A stretch of DNA of 64,000 bases from Rusavskia elegans (GCA_011316305.1 SAUG01000166.1:32900-96899), one strand, 5' to 3'. Counted from the stretch's first letter, positions 1-10,322 are shown. Numbers and translations are program-made. The notes: a model not told the origin generated them from the sequence alone.

Positions 1-990
1 AAGACATCCTCAGGAAATTGTCTTCTAAGAACTCGATAAGTGTCGATGCGGGGGTTGTTCTTCTGCGGCGCGTTTCGTACCCGTTCCATCCACAAACCGA
101 AGGGATCACGTTGCTCGCTGGGATATGCAAGGCCTCCGCCAAGATAGAGGTCATCTCCCGCCAGGATTGGCCAACCGGATTCTCCACGTGGTAGATGGGG
201 TGTGGTGTATGATATGCCGAGACCAGATCGGATAAAGTGCCAGCAATAGCGTTGACAGGCGTCCAGTATAGTCCGCCGCCCATGTCCGGAAGGACACCCA
301 GCGTTTGTGACGATTTGACCAAGAAACCGAAATGCTCCACGGGGTTCCAGTAGCTCCGAACCGGCGATCTGGCCGAGGCGGACGGCCACGGTGCGGAAAC
401 GATCCGGATGCTGGTGTAGCGTCAGGTCGAGCATCCATTCGCATCCCCATTTGGCCTCCCCGTATCCATTGGGTAGGACGGATTCGATACCGACTCTTTC
501 TTCGGGAACGACGATCTTTGTGGTGCTTCCGGAGTCATAATGGCCAACGACACCAATGGAAGATACCACCTGGAAGCCGAACTTGAAGCCTGCTGGGCGC
601 CCCGAAGCGGCTTCGCATGCAAAGTCCACAAGGTTGCGCATCACTTGAAATTGCAACTCGAAGCCTGGCAGAGGACGCTTGGCACTCATTGGCCATGCGT
701 TGTGGATCAGATGAGTGACGGAGAAAACAAGGTTGTCGTATTCGCCCTTGGTAAGTCCGAATCTAGGCTTGGCGGTGTCCGTTTGGAAGACTTGCAATTT
801 ATGCTTGAGGGTATCGGGGAAGTGGATGCCCTTGTCCCTCATGGATTTGTATTGGCGAGCGTAGCCTTCTGCCTTATTTTCGCGGTTCATGCAAATCACC
901 GTCTTAACGTCCGAAAGCTGGGCGAGATGGAAGGCGAGGTGATCACCTAGGCCTCCTGATGCTCCTGTTACCAGGATGACCTTTTCATTG
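1..990 (-). pseudogene. C-terminal thioester reductase (R) domain of the NR-PKS, partial
   Basis: EKVILVTGASGGLGDHLAF carries the NAD(P)-binding GxxGxxG fold, VTHLIHNAWPM is the conserved region after the cofactor fold, and NGYGEAKW supplies the YxxxK catalytic pair. The frame is clean from about 990 to 360. It then shifts by one base after GQIAGS, before YWNPVEHFGFLVKS, and two further shifts lie near 110 and in the C5 run near 50. The extreme C-terminus is outside the window. R domains of this type release the polyketide thioester reductively. Confidence 0.9.
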
Positions 991-1204
991 TCTGTTGTTG
1001 AGCGTTTGGATGAAGTGCTAACTGGTACGGAGAAGCCGGCGGTATACTTCTCAACGTACTGTTGGACAGCCTTCATCCGGCTTGTCAAGGCAACCCTTTC
1101 CGTTGGGCTCCTCTTTGGGGGGTCCAATGCCTTTGGAGCGGGCGGGGGCGCATGGACCGGGGCTGGTTTGGGCTCTGCGAGAGGTGCTGATGGTATGTCC
1201 TTGC

Positions 1205-1440
1205 CTTCGGCGCCGTCTCCTACTAACAGCCTCTTCAAGTCCGCTACAAGTGGACACTCCAAAAACAGCGATTCATGTGATATATCGAGATCGAGCTCGT
1301 CACGGAGACGGCTGCCGATGACCAAAGACAGTAGTGAGTCCACGCCACTGTCGGCAAAGCTGGTATCGTCAGTGAAGTCCTCGATGGCCACTCCGCTCTC
1401 CTCAGATACGATAGCAAGAGCGCGCTGAAAGCTAAGACTG
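1205..1440 (-). pseudogene. Second acyl carrier protein domain (ACP2) of the NR-PKS
   Basis: LSFQRALAIVSEESGVAIED, DTSFADSGVDSLLSLVIGSR and DLDISHESLFLECPLVADL follow in one uninterrupted frame. The phosphopantetheine Ser is in GVDSLL (codon 1335-1337). A Pro/Ala-rich linker (about 1080-1200) separates it from the reductase domain. Tandem ACPs are common in NR-PKSs. Confidence 0.9.
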
Positions 1441-1567
1441 TTACCAGGGTCAGGCGTTGTGGCCCCTGTAACATTCACACAAGGGGTTGTGGTTCCGGAA
1501 GTGCTGCTGCTCGGCGTATGGACCTCAACCATATCGTCAACCAAGATTGGATCGGCTGCGGTGTCGC

Positions 1568-1790
1568 CTAGATATTCCTTGAGAGCCTTGACTGTAGGAT
1601 AATCATAGAACAGGGCATTGAAGTCAAGATCAAGGTCCATCTCCTCCTTGAATCGAGCCGAGATGGTGAGGCCCATAAGAGAGTTGATGCCGCGTCACTG
1701 AATATGAGGTTGTCGGTCAAGTCATCTAGGTCCATGCTGCTCGCTTCGGCGATAATGCTGAGCGCTTGTGCACCTGCGCCATTGGAAGAG
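1568..1790 (-). pseudogene. First acyl carrier protein domain (ACP1) of the NR-PKS
   Basis: ALSIIAEASSMDLDDLTDNLIFSDA is the start of an NR-PKS ACP. After a one-base deletion at about 1692 the frame continues with INSLMGLTISARFKEEMDLD. The phosphopantetheine-accepting Ser (codon 1680-1682, in INSL) is present but out of frame with the domain start. A second shift lies in the linker to PT at about 1800-1840. Confidence 0.85.
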
Positions 1791-1973
1791 GTGCCCACTT
1801 TGAGTTCCGGAAAAGACACATGCTGATATTTTGGGAGATACCAATAATGTCTTGGACGGCGCTGGCGCAGCAGGTGCAGATACAGTCTTCGGGCCGGCTT
1901 TATTTGGTTGCGACTTGGCTCCGCTCTCAATGGACAGGATGACTTTAAGTACCCGGCGCGGTACACCTTGCAT

Positions 1974-2027
1974 CTAAGGATGGTCAAAGTGATCATTCTT
2001 AGTCGCGAAAAGCAGAGGAACACTCAC
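1974..2027 (-). other. Spliceosomal intron at the end of the PT region
   Basis: On the minus strand, gtgagt follows the codons for FKQVT and the intron ends in ttag before MQGVPRRVLKVIL. Removal of 54 nt joins two halves of the conserved VTF/MQ-x-VPRRVL motif in frame. The intron looks functional, so this break is natural and not a lesion. Confidence 0.8.
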
Positions 2028-2029
2028 TG

Positions 2030-2890
2030 TAACCTGCTTGAAGCTTGCAACGACATTGTCGCCGTCGAATGTCGCTACATCGCCATGCCACAACCCACCC
2101 GTGCCTTCACGCATTTGAGTGTAGGTGGTGTACTCCTTATCAAAGTTAATTGGCTCGAAGATTTGAAAGCCTCCCCAGCCGTGATTCATGAAGACTTCCT
2201 TGTCCAGATCAGTGTCGTCTTTGCAACTCATTGTGAACTCGCAGGATTGTGTAAGTGCGTCAATGATGGCCGGATGCGTGTGGAAGTCCCCTTCTCTCCT
2301 AACGCTGCCAAAGCTCAGCTTGCTGGACGCCTCGAGGGTGTTGCTGTTAAGCACCATTTCGTCAATAGCACGGTAGTCGTCGTGGAATCGTGCCAGTAGT
2401 TGGAATCGCGCGATACGCCATAGGACGATTGAATCGCGCTGTATCACCAGGGGCAATGCTATCGCGGAGGATTTGCATCTTGTGCTTCGTATTGAGCGCA
2501 TCTTCCTGCATCTTCTCTTGTAGGCTGTGATCCTGGGAACGAACAACGCATCGTGCGTGTTCCTGTAGTTCTCCCTTGGCATCAAAGGACATGAATATGG
2601 TCGTCGCGGTATTGGAGCTCCAGTCCACGTCACTGTGGGCCTGCAGAAGCTGTTCACCGGCCTTTTCTTTCAGGATGAGGGCTTTCGAGATGCTCATGTT
2701 TGAAAAGTCTACCAGTCTATCTTGCTTAGCTGGTTGATAACGATCGATCAGGTAAGTGCCCAGTGATAGCGCGATGTCGGCATATACAGACGGTGTGCAT
2801 AGTGGAATGTTGTCAACCTCATGACCTTGTACAAGCGGGCTCAAATTTTTGCGTGCAATGTCTGATTCCACCACAAGGTGTGTCTTGTCG
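2030..2890 (-). pseudogene. Product template (PT) domain of the NR-PKS
   Basis: PT domains guide regiospecific aldol cyclisation. The catalytic His lies in VQGHEVDNIPLCTPSVYADIALS (about 2822) and the catalytic Asp in HPAIIDALTQSCEF (about 2260). Both are present. The frame shifts at about 2400, between MAYRAI and LLARFHDDYRAID. The end of the domain is interrupted by a short intron at 1974-2027, after which VPRRVL, the usual PT C-terminal motif, follows. Confidence 0.88.
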
Positions 2891-3099
2891 GCGTCCCCGG
2901 ATTCTTCGACACACCTGTGGATAGTAGTGCTTTCGATCTTCCGAGGGGCTCCGGCGTTGATCACCAGTGGAGGATCTCCCTTGCGCAGAGACCAATCGTT
3001 CACATACTGCATCCAGTAGTCTTTCAGATCCCAGCTGTAGGCCGGTAGGGGCAGGACCTTGTGAGAAGCCGTGAAGTCTCGATGATACTCAGGCCAGCG

Positions 3100-4065
3100 G
3101 ATATCAGCGCCTGCACAATAAAGAGTCTTGAGGGTCCCTGTCAGAACCTGGAAAGATGGTCTCCCGCGCTGCATGGACACTGGAAGTGTAACCGGCGGTA
3201 GTTCTGCTTTGACCATGCCCGAAATAGCAGGATAAGGACCAACCTCGAGTGTAGTCGTCAAATCTGTAATGATTTTATTGTTGACTGATGTGGCGAGTGC
3301 GGCACGCATGTTTACCGATTCGCGACAATGACGGGCAAGGTAATATGGACCAAAATTGCCCTTTTCGGTGACGATACTGCCGTCGAGTAGGCAAAGGACA
3401 GGTATCTTCGGCTTCGCGTAGGTTGCACCGGCGGCCAGCTTCTCGAATGGCTCCAACACCACATCCATCTGCGAGGAATGAAAGGCATAGGGAACCTTGA
3501 GCAGCGTCGACTTCATACCTGTGTTGGAGAGTAATAACTGGAATTGCGAGATATCCTTGTTCAGCCCAGCTACAACCGTTTCCTTAGGGGAGTTGATACA
3601 AGCGACCTCGAATTTTGTGCTCTCGAGGGCAGATGCGATTGCATCCAGTGCTCCCATAACAACCAGCATCGAGTGAGTGCCCTGTGCACAATTTTCCTCG
3701 AGGAGTTGGGCCCGCTTACCGACTAGGTTTATGGCATCGGAATCTGAAAGGACTCCCGCCGTTTGAAGAGCGGCATATTCACCTAGAGAGTGTCCGACCA
3801 CCGCCATCGGAGTGATACCCCAAGAGGCCCATAGCCTCGTGAGCGCAATTTGCAGGCAGGTGGTCGCAAGCTGGACAAGCATTGGAGCAAAGATGCCGAT
3901 ATCATGTTCCTCAGACTGGATCACTGGCACGACGGATGGGAAGCTGAGACCTCGTCCAATCTGATCGAGTTTCCGGATCTCGTCACGGAAGCGAGAAAAA
4001 TTGTCGTATAGCTGTTTACCCATGCCGGGATATTGAGCGCCATTCCCAGTAAACATGGACACAAT
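3100..4065 (-). pseudogene. Malonyl-CoA acyltransferase (AT/MAT) domain of the NR-PKS
   Basis: The domain starts at IVSMFTGNGAQYPGMGKQLY and has the nucleophile motif GHSLGEYAALQ, with the Ser codon at 3787-3789, followed by the typical GKRAQLLEENC region and YAFHSSQMD. This stretch is free of frameshifts and lies in the longest open frame of the pseudogene (2362-4755, 797 codons). It would load malonyl units onto the ACPs. Confidence 0.9.
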
Positions 4066-4379
4066 CTTTGGCATGCTCTTGGGTTTCTTTATACCCGTTC
4101 CATCCTGGATAGCCGTTTCGATCTGTGTGCAGAGCTCGTCTGTCCGAGATCCAGCGAGCATGAAACGATGCTTATGATGCGACCGCCGTGCAGTCGTCGT
4201 GTATGAAAGCTGATACAGTCGAACATCGGGATTTTGCTTCAAGAATCTCAACATTGACTTGAGATTACCTTGAAGAGAATTGCCATTCTTAGCCGACACC
4301 CCTATGAGGTGAACAGATCGTGCGTCTGAGTCCAAGCTAGGCATTTCAGGCTGGATCGGCGCATCTTGGAGCAACAACA

Positions 4380-5620
4380 CAGACTTTCCACCTGCAGCAC
4401 TGAAATTGTTCATGAGGACATGCCTAGGCCTTTCCGTACTCCTTTTCCACTCTGTAGGCTGAAGGGCGATTCTAACATTCCGCTCTTCAAGGTCGGTTGG
4501 GAATTTGTGATTGATTTTGGTTTTCGCGCCACAGTGAGGAACGATGGCGTTCGTCTGCATCATGAGCATCATCTTAATCAGACTCGAGACGCCTGATGCA
4601 GCCTCTCCATAACCGATGTTCGCTTTCGCAGACCCAATGCAAAGCGCTTGGTTATTGGTTCTTGCTTTCTTAACCTCGTTGAGGGCCGGTGCAAAAGAAT
4701 GCAGAACACTAGTCATTTCGGCAGCATCTCCGGCTTGTGTCCCCGTTCCGTGCATTTCGACGTAGTCGATATCGTACGGATCTAGGCACTCTTGCTCAAC
4801 ATCTTGCTGAAGATAGCTTGCTGGGCCCCAGAGTGCGGTCGAGTGATGGATTCTGACTCTGCTGAGTGGTTTGTATCCGCGCCTGCAATGACCGCCTGGA
4901 TTGGGTCATTGTCGGCAATGGCATCGTCGAGACGCTTGATGATAACTGCTCCTATTCCTTCTCCACGACAGTACCCATCGGCATCGTCATCGAAGGTTTG
5001 CAATTTCCTGGTCGTGAGGAAAATTACCCTCGATCAAGACCAGCTGTGAAGTCGGGATTGGTCAAGACGTTTGTGCCACCTGCAATGGCAGTATCGATGT
5101 CTCCTCGCCACAGCGACTGGCAGGCCAGGTGAATTCCTGCAAGACTGGAGGAGCAAGCTGTATCGACTGTATAAGAAGGGCCGCTGAATTTGAAGAAATA
5201 GTTGATCCTACCGGGGATGGTCTCCATCCAATCGTTAGATGTCACCCTGTAGTAGACACCGACTCGATCTCGTCGCGTTGAAGGCGTTGCGTCTAGAACA
5301 AGCCCGGATTGCTCAATAGCCTCATAAGCTGTCATCAGCGCCAGTCGCTGAGCGAGATCCATTTGTGCTGCTTCCTTTGGTGAGACGTTGAAGAACCGTG
5401 CGTCGAACGCAGCGGGATCATCAAGCCAGCAGCCAAAAGGTGTTGCACTTGTGTTCTTGGCAGCCCCTGTTGGGTCTACGTGTGTTTTTACGTCCCAATG
5501 GAGGGTGGGGACTAGTTTATGGATATCTAGACCTTGGTAAAGAAGGTTCCAGAATGCCTTATTGTCCTTCGCACCAGGAAAACGTCCTGACATACCGATG
5601 ATGGCGAGCTTAGGCTGCTT
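4380..5620 (-). pseudogene. Beta-ketoacyl synthase (KS) domain of the NR-PKS
   Basis: [15 protein letters not shown] marks the domain start. [13 protein letters not shown] carries the catalytic Cys and EMHGTGTQAGD the first catalytic His. The second His, normally in N(V/I)GHGE, reads NIGYGE: codon TAT at 4609-4611, where CAT would be expected. A CAT-to-TAT change is a CpA-to-TpA transition. The stretch between WMET and [11 protein letters not shown] lacks the roughly 18-20 residues found there in NR-PKS relatives. The frame is broken three times: a stop at about 5024 after GLDRG, a one-base shift just before [14 protein letters not shown], and another one-base shift before DPYDIDYVEMHGTG near 4778. 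Confidence 0.9.
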
Positions 5621-5756
5621 GGGGCTGGGCCTTGCGATTTCCTCAGGTGGGGATGGTACGCTCGACGGGGCGCTGGGAGGCAGTACAGACCGCAAAGTCG
5701 TCTGTTGGAGCGCGGTGTACAGGAGGTGTTCTTAATTCGATGCTATCGGCATAATA

Positions 5757-6161
5757 CTAAATGGGTGTCACCTCTGTATGGGATGATTTCCGGAGCCAAG
5801 CCTGAAGCTCATCAATCACAGCGTCCCATCGAATTGGGTGCAGAAGGATCTGTTCGACCGCGATTCTGAGTGAGTTACCAAAGTCACCGCCTTGCACCGT
5901 AGTCCCATCGCTCGATAGGACAGGAACTCGGTTAGTCTGTGCGGCCAGATTGGATGCTATATCTCCAATTATGTGTTGGACATCTGTCTCAGAGGATAGA
6001 GGCGATGAATGATATGGAGCGTATATTGGGACACTTGTCGATCTGAAAATTGCAAAGCCTCGAGAACTGCGTAGCTGCGATAGAGAGCTTGGCGGACCGC
6101 TTACCGTGATTTCTCTAGGTGCATAGGCACTGATGTAGGGGTTCTTGGTCAAGGGAAGCAT
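5757..6161 (-). pseudogene. SAT domain remnant of the NR-PKS (C-terminal part only)
   Basis: The frame contains YISAYAPREITVSGPPSSL and VPIYAPYH, which match the end of starter-unit acyltransferase domains (the ITVSGPP segment and the P-Y-APYH segment). About 134 residues remain. The N-terminal two thirds, with the GXCXG-type active site, are absent. The exon is preceded on the minus strand by a credible intron end (branch-like gctgac, then aagtagcag) at about 6162-6259, so the visible ATG at 6161 is probably not a true start. A TAG at 5757-5759 ends the frame. The linker to KS continues in another frame ([23 protein letters not shown]), so at least one stop and one frameshift separate SAT from KS. 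Confidence 0.8.
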
Positions 6162-6262
6162 CTGCTACTTGTCAGCTAATACGAAGTTCAAATTTCATAG
6201 CTGCATTATTGTTCAGCTCTTGCACATTATTGCCAGCGAGCACGGAGCGCAGCTCTCACCTA

Positions 6263-6684
6263 TTAAAGACCCCAAGCTAATACATGCAGAATCACGGCAA
6301 CAGTGTCAACACCCTTGCCTTTTAGCTTCTCGATGTCCTGGATATATGGTGGGAGTTGGTTGGCCTGGCAGCCCGGCGTGAAGGCTCCTGGGACAGAAAC
6401 CTGTACGACCTTTTTACCCTTGTATTTTGCGGAGCCGTTGTACTCTTGCGGCATGCCACATGAGGTGGGATCATCGTTGGTGATAGGTGACCACCTGTTT
6501 TATGCTTGTCAGCGGACTAGCGAATCACACGAGGGCACAACTGTGTATGGTAGCTATGCCCTGCCCGAGCTTCAAGTGTTACTGAACGGCATAGTAGTGT
6601 AATAGGTCAACCGTTGGCTTGACACGAAACGTCCTCGAATTTGACTCCACCAGGGAATTTGTCGCCTCTCTGAAGCGGTGCCAT
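6263..6684 (-). pseudogene. PMP20/AHP1-type peroxiredoxin, C-terminally truncated
   Basis: Exon 1 (6626-6684) starts at ATG 6684 and encodes MAPLQRGDKFPGGVKFEDV. A 131-nt intron (6495-6625, donor gtgtca, branch gctgac, acceptor acag) joins it in phase to exon 2 (WSPITNDDPTSCGMPQEY onward). VPGAFTPGCQANQLPPYI contains the peroxidatic Cys in the FTPxC motif of the Prx5/PMP20 family, which reduces hydroperoxides using thioredoxin or glutathione. After VDTVAVI the sequence is short of several residues and stops at 6263, so only about 97 of the usual 160-180 residues remain. The missing part abuts the missing SAT N-terminus of the PKS, pointing to a deletion between the two genes. Confidence 0.85.
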
Positions 6685-7294
6685 CGTCTCTGTTAGGTGA
6701 TTGTGAGTAGAGGCTTTTTGGCTTTTTTCTTTTGAGGATCGTTGATGAATCGTTGTCGAATGTAGAAGAGTTTGGAATTTCGGACAGCAAAAATGCTCCA
6801 CCCCACCTTCCTGGTATCGGTTTTAACCCACGGAGCTCGGGATGATCACCCACACTACAACATATTTCCAGCCAGCCCGTCACCGCCTTTCTCCCTAGCG
6901 CACTACTAGACCCAGGCCTGGACTCTGACAACAGAGATCGACGAAGACGTCTTTACGATTTTCCATGGCTCACGTGTCTTTAGGAAAGCAGACGGACTCT
7001 GAAGAATTTGCCCCTGTTCCTAATTGGCGGACGGTTAGTATGCAGGAACTTGTTAGTCTGATTCTCAGCGGCCAGCCGCCTCATCTTATATACAGGTGAA
7101 CCACTTTAACTGTATTCTTTCATGCCTTTCTCATCATTCACTCATGACCACTTTGCACATTAGTGCCAAGACTTGGCTACACAAGGCTTTACAATAGGAG
7201 CACATGCGAAGGATGGCTTTGATAAAATTGTCATAGGTTATCCATCCATCGCTCATATCGACATCTCTATGAACCTCTACCAATCGCACCTGCT
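6685..7294. other. Intergenic region between peroxiredoxin and monooxygenase
   Basis: This holds the presumed peroxiredoxin promoter (right side) and the 3' side of the monooxygenase (left side). From about 7137 to 7295 an alternative minus frame reads DLEQVRLVEVHRDVDMSDG then WITYDNFIKAIL. This looks like a flavin monooxygenase C-terminal tail one frame away from the annotated stop. No other gene is visible. Confidence 0.5.
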
Positions 7295-8693
7295 CTAGAT
7301 CTTCCCAGCCTCGATATCCGCCACCGTCCATGGGGCAAAGGTATAGTGCTCAGGCTTATTGGTGTTAACGAAAGTTTTTCCAGTGTCCAAGCAGTCGCGA
7401 CATTCCTCGAATCTTTCCGTTGCATATTTTTCCGGATTGTGTTCAGACTGCCATTTTTGCGGCTCGATTGCAACGATACTGGGATCCTTCTTGGCGGCTT
7501 CCCAGTCGACGTTGTATAATGCATGCCGACGCTTGAAGCCTACCTGCGAGATGAAACTTACACGGTCAAGCCGTAGTGTGTTGTGAACCCTGGTTGCTGT
7601 TGGGATCCCAGCCAAGCCTTGCTGATCGATTGCCATACGCAAACAGCAGGGGAGTGACACGGCGTCTTCGATTGCCTGTGTCCCACCATTCACCGACGTG
7701 GGCAAGAAAGCATGAGCGGCATCTCCGATCTGTACCACACGGCCCTTGGGCGACGTCCAGGTCTGCTGCATATCTCGCCACACAAGCTTCCAGTGAATGA
7801 TGCTATTGGCAGGGGTTTTTTCAACAACCGAGAGGTATTCAGGACTCCACTCACCGTCTTCGTCCAATTGCTGCCGTGCTGTCGAGTTAGAAAGCTTGGC
7901 AGACCAGGATTCCTGAGAGGTCTTCCCATCGTCTCTGTGCATCCATCCCCAACATATCTTTTCCTTGCCAATGAGCATGAGACCATGACTGACGGAACCG
8001 AGGAACATGTGCATTGTCTCGCCTTTCTCCGGAACACTCCAGTTCTTTCGGATAGAAGGGATCTCCATGGCCCGCGAGGTTGAGTATGCGCAACGAAAGA
8101 TGGCGCTTCCACTGCTGTAAGTCCTGGGCTCAACACCGCCAACAATCGTCCAGCTCTTGGAGCGGATTCCGTCCGCGGCAATGACAATGTCGGCATAGAG
8201 GATCTCGCCATCTGCTAGCTTGACCCCCCCTTTGTCCTCTATCTCCAGGAATTCAACTACATGCTGAAGGTAGCGCACTTCGATACCATTCGCCAGGACC
8301 GTGTCCATCAACATCTTGTGGAGATCGGGCCGGAGGACGTTCAAGCCGAAGGTCTCGGAGACCTTCCTGGGACCTGCGCCTATCTCTCCATTCTGTTTGT
8401 GGTAGTAGACACTGGTATCATATGCTGCTTTGTGGAATGCTTCATGGAGCGTTGGCCAGTTACTGAAGGCGCGGCTGGCGGTTGGTCCAATGGTGATGAA
8501 ATCTCCTGTAACAAGATTAGGTGAATCATGGTCAAAGTCCTGCTCGAATTTGCGCACCAATAGACTGTACAACGTCTCTTGACTCGAGAATTAACGGAGA
8601 AAAGCCTTGCCGTTTGCACTCTAGAGCGCAGAAAAGGCCTGCAAGCCCCGCGCCTACGATAATAATGTCGAATCGAGGCTCTGTGGAACCCAT
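7295..8693 (-). CDS. FAD-dependent monooxygenase (class A, salicylate hydroxylase-like)
   Basis: Start ATG at 8693 gives MGSTEPRFDIIIVGAGLAGL, with the FAD-binding GxGxxG at residues 14-19. A 52-nt intron (8506-8557, donor gtgcgc, acceptor ttacag) restores the conserved SIGDFITIGP segment. IAADGIRS (about residue 155) is the DG motif and GRVVQIGDAAHAFLPTSVNG (about residue 300) the GD/ribityl-binding motif. Spliced length is 1347 nt, 448 aa, normal for the family, with no internal stop. Such enzymes hydroxylate or oxidatively dearomatise aromatic polyketides using NAD(P)H and O2, which suits a neighbour of an NR-PKS. Possible caveat: after ADIEAGK the frame hits TAG, while a +1 frame continues with a plausible tail for about 40 codons, so a late one-base deletion may have trimmed the C-terminus. 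Confidence 0.88.
8506..8557 (-). other. Spliceosomal intron of the FAD monooxygenase
   Basis: Without splicing the N-terminal frame stops at 8532 and the remainder opens in another frame. Removing 52 nt from gtgcgc to ttacag joins QSI-G to GDFITIGP in phase, so the apparent split is natural. Confidence 0.85.
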
Positions 8694-9530
8694 TTTCCAA
8701 AAGTCGCGCTGTTTATGAAGCCACAAAGAAGGTGGTATTGGTCAAGTTGGCAGTATTGTAGTATCTGGTGCTCTGTCCTACGACGCGATCAGACTGAGAT
8801 GGTTGAAATTTTTCTCTCACATCTCAAGGAGACAAGAGGTAGTTGAATGCCAACGTCAGCGCGATGATATGTCTCAGCACTCTAGTGCCATGTCCAGCTG
8901 ACCCGTGGGATATCCGGCTGACCCGTGGGATATCCGGCTGACCCGTGGGATATCCGGCTGACCTCCTATCGATCTCCCCGACGCTCCCCGATGCCTATCA
9001 GGACCGCTATTAATTTCGTCGGCGACGCTAAACAGATATTGATGGTGGAAGTCTGCAAGACACAGATAATGGTACATATACTGGTGTCGCTAAACCACGT
9101 GGGTTATGTCAGATGATCTAACACAGTATCTTTAAAGATATCGGTTTGATCGAAGGTCAGATTGCTAAGGGAATGCAAAAAGCACCAACCTCATCAGAAG
9201 ATGTTTTTCGACGATTTGGCCAAGGTCCAAAAGGTACTAGATCCTGTGCCATACTGTGTACGTAAAAGACACAACTCGTAAGCTTCGGAAGGATTTTCCA
9301 GTGCCTCCTGCTCCTGTACACCGCCGTCACCGATTATTTCGACTTCGTATTGCAGCCGTCATCATTGGGACCGTCGAGATAATAGCTTCGGGTGGGTAAG
9401 AATCACGTAAGCCTATCCCGTCCGCAACATCACTTGGCGAAATCTTGGCGGGATGACCTGCATCATGCTATGACAACGGCTAGTTTGCGCATTTGCGTAA
9501 CATGGCAGAATATCGCTTATAAAAGCGAGG
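8694..9530. other. Intergenic region upstream of the FAD monooxygenase
   Basis: About 0.8 kb of normal composition with no supportable gene. It contains the presumed monooxygenase promoter and a three-copy 20-bp tandem repeat. Composition changes abruptly at about 9535, where the RIP-type sequence begins. Confidence 0.6.
8901..8960. repeat. Tandem repeat, 3 x 20 bp, in the monooxygenase upstream region
   Basis: The unit acccgtgggatatccggctg is repeated three times perfectly, with partial extension on both sides (agctg before, a degenerate start after). Each unit contains the palindrome ggatatcc and a CCGGCTG segment. It starts about 210 bp upstream of the monooxygenase ATG, so it may be a regulatory minisatellite. 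Confidence 0.9.
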
Positions 9531-9534
9531 GAGG

Positions 9535-10322
9535 AATTTTTATAGACTAAAAAAAAGTAGCTCGTAATATTTTATATATAAAAAGTATAAATAGAATATA
9601 GACGAATTTTCTCCCGTCGATAAAATTAAATAGAAAAGTAGAGATAGTATATATATAAAAGATTCAATTCTAATTTTTTAAAAATTAGATTATTTAAATC
9701 ATTCGAACGTTTTAAATCTGCTTTTTTATCTTTTTTCTACGATTTAGATTTTTTAATAACCTATAATATAATATTTAGAAACGATATTAACAGCTCTAAA
9801 TATATATAGGATTTTAGAACTATTATTCGCTAGAAAAGCTACGGTAGATTAGATAATATAAAAATTCGCTATTACTTTTTCAAATTATATAATTAAATGG
9901 AATTTCCTTTACAAGATTCGTATTAAAAAAATAAAATACTAAAATTATTTATATAAAATCATCGAACCGTTGATTATTCGAATATCAAAATCAAAAACAA
10001 AATTAATTAATTAAATATATATATATTTATCGATCTTTTTTTCATTTATAAAACTATTAGATTTTAAAATTCAATCTATTTAATTTTTTTAAAGATTTTG
10101 GTTTTCTAGATAATAAAAGAATTTTAAATTTTAGATTAAATATTGTCTTTGTTTTATTTACTTTTTTTTTCAAATTTCTTTTTTTTCCGCGATTTTAACG
10201 TATTCTATTATTTTATCATATTTCTAGTCTTATATTTTGATATCACTATAATAATTTTATTTTTATCAAATTGATTTTTTATATATAAAAAAGCTTTAAT
10301 AAATAAATAATAATTATATTTT
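9535..10322. other. AT-rich sequence between the left arm and element A, unclassified
   Basis: AT-rich, with long T and A runs and residual CA/TG dinucleotides, so less strictly RIP-like than the elements. No terminal repeat or coding relic was recognised. Confidence 0.4.

Larger units (their letters stand above)
1..6161 (-). pseudogene. Decayed non-reducing polyketide synthase (SAT remnant-KS-AT-PT-ACP-ACP-R), left end outside window
   Basis: Reading leftward from 6161, the domains appear in the fixed order of fungal NR-PKSs: C-terminal SAT piece, KS, AT, product template (PT), two ACPs and a C-terminal NAD(P)-binding thioester reductase that runs off the window. Such enzymes build an aromatic polyketide from malonyl-CoA in the cytosol; an R domain in place of a thioesterase predicts release as an aldehyde or alcohol. 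No methyltransferase domain lies between the ACPs and R. The gene is broken: frameshifts or stops near 5757, 5730, 5025, 5000, 4778, 2400, 1820, 1692, 355, 110 and 50, a KS catalytic His replaced by Tyr, a short in-frame KS deletion, and loss of most of SAT. The neighbouring flavin monooxygenase on the same strand fits a polyketide cluster of the fusarubin-like layout, but the product cannot be named from sequence alone. Confidence 0.93.

Noticed and set aside
540..1428. Plus-strand open frames of 136 and 150 codons (540-950, 976-1428)
   Set aside because: They lie antisense to the ACP2 and R domains, whose minus-strand frame shows clear domain motifs. The plus frames have no recognisable features.
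8505..8560. Frameshift in the FAD monooxygenase
   Set aside because: The break coincides with a 52-nt intron with proper ends that restores the conserved SIGDFITIGP segment.
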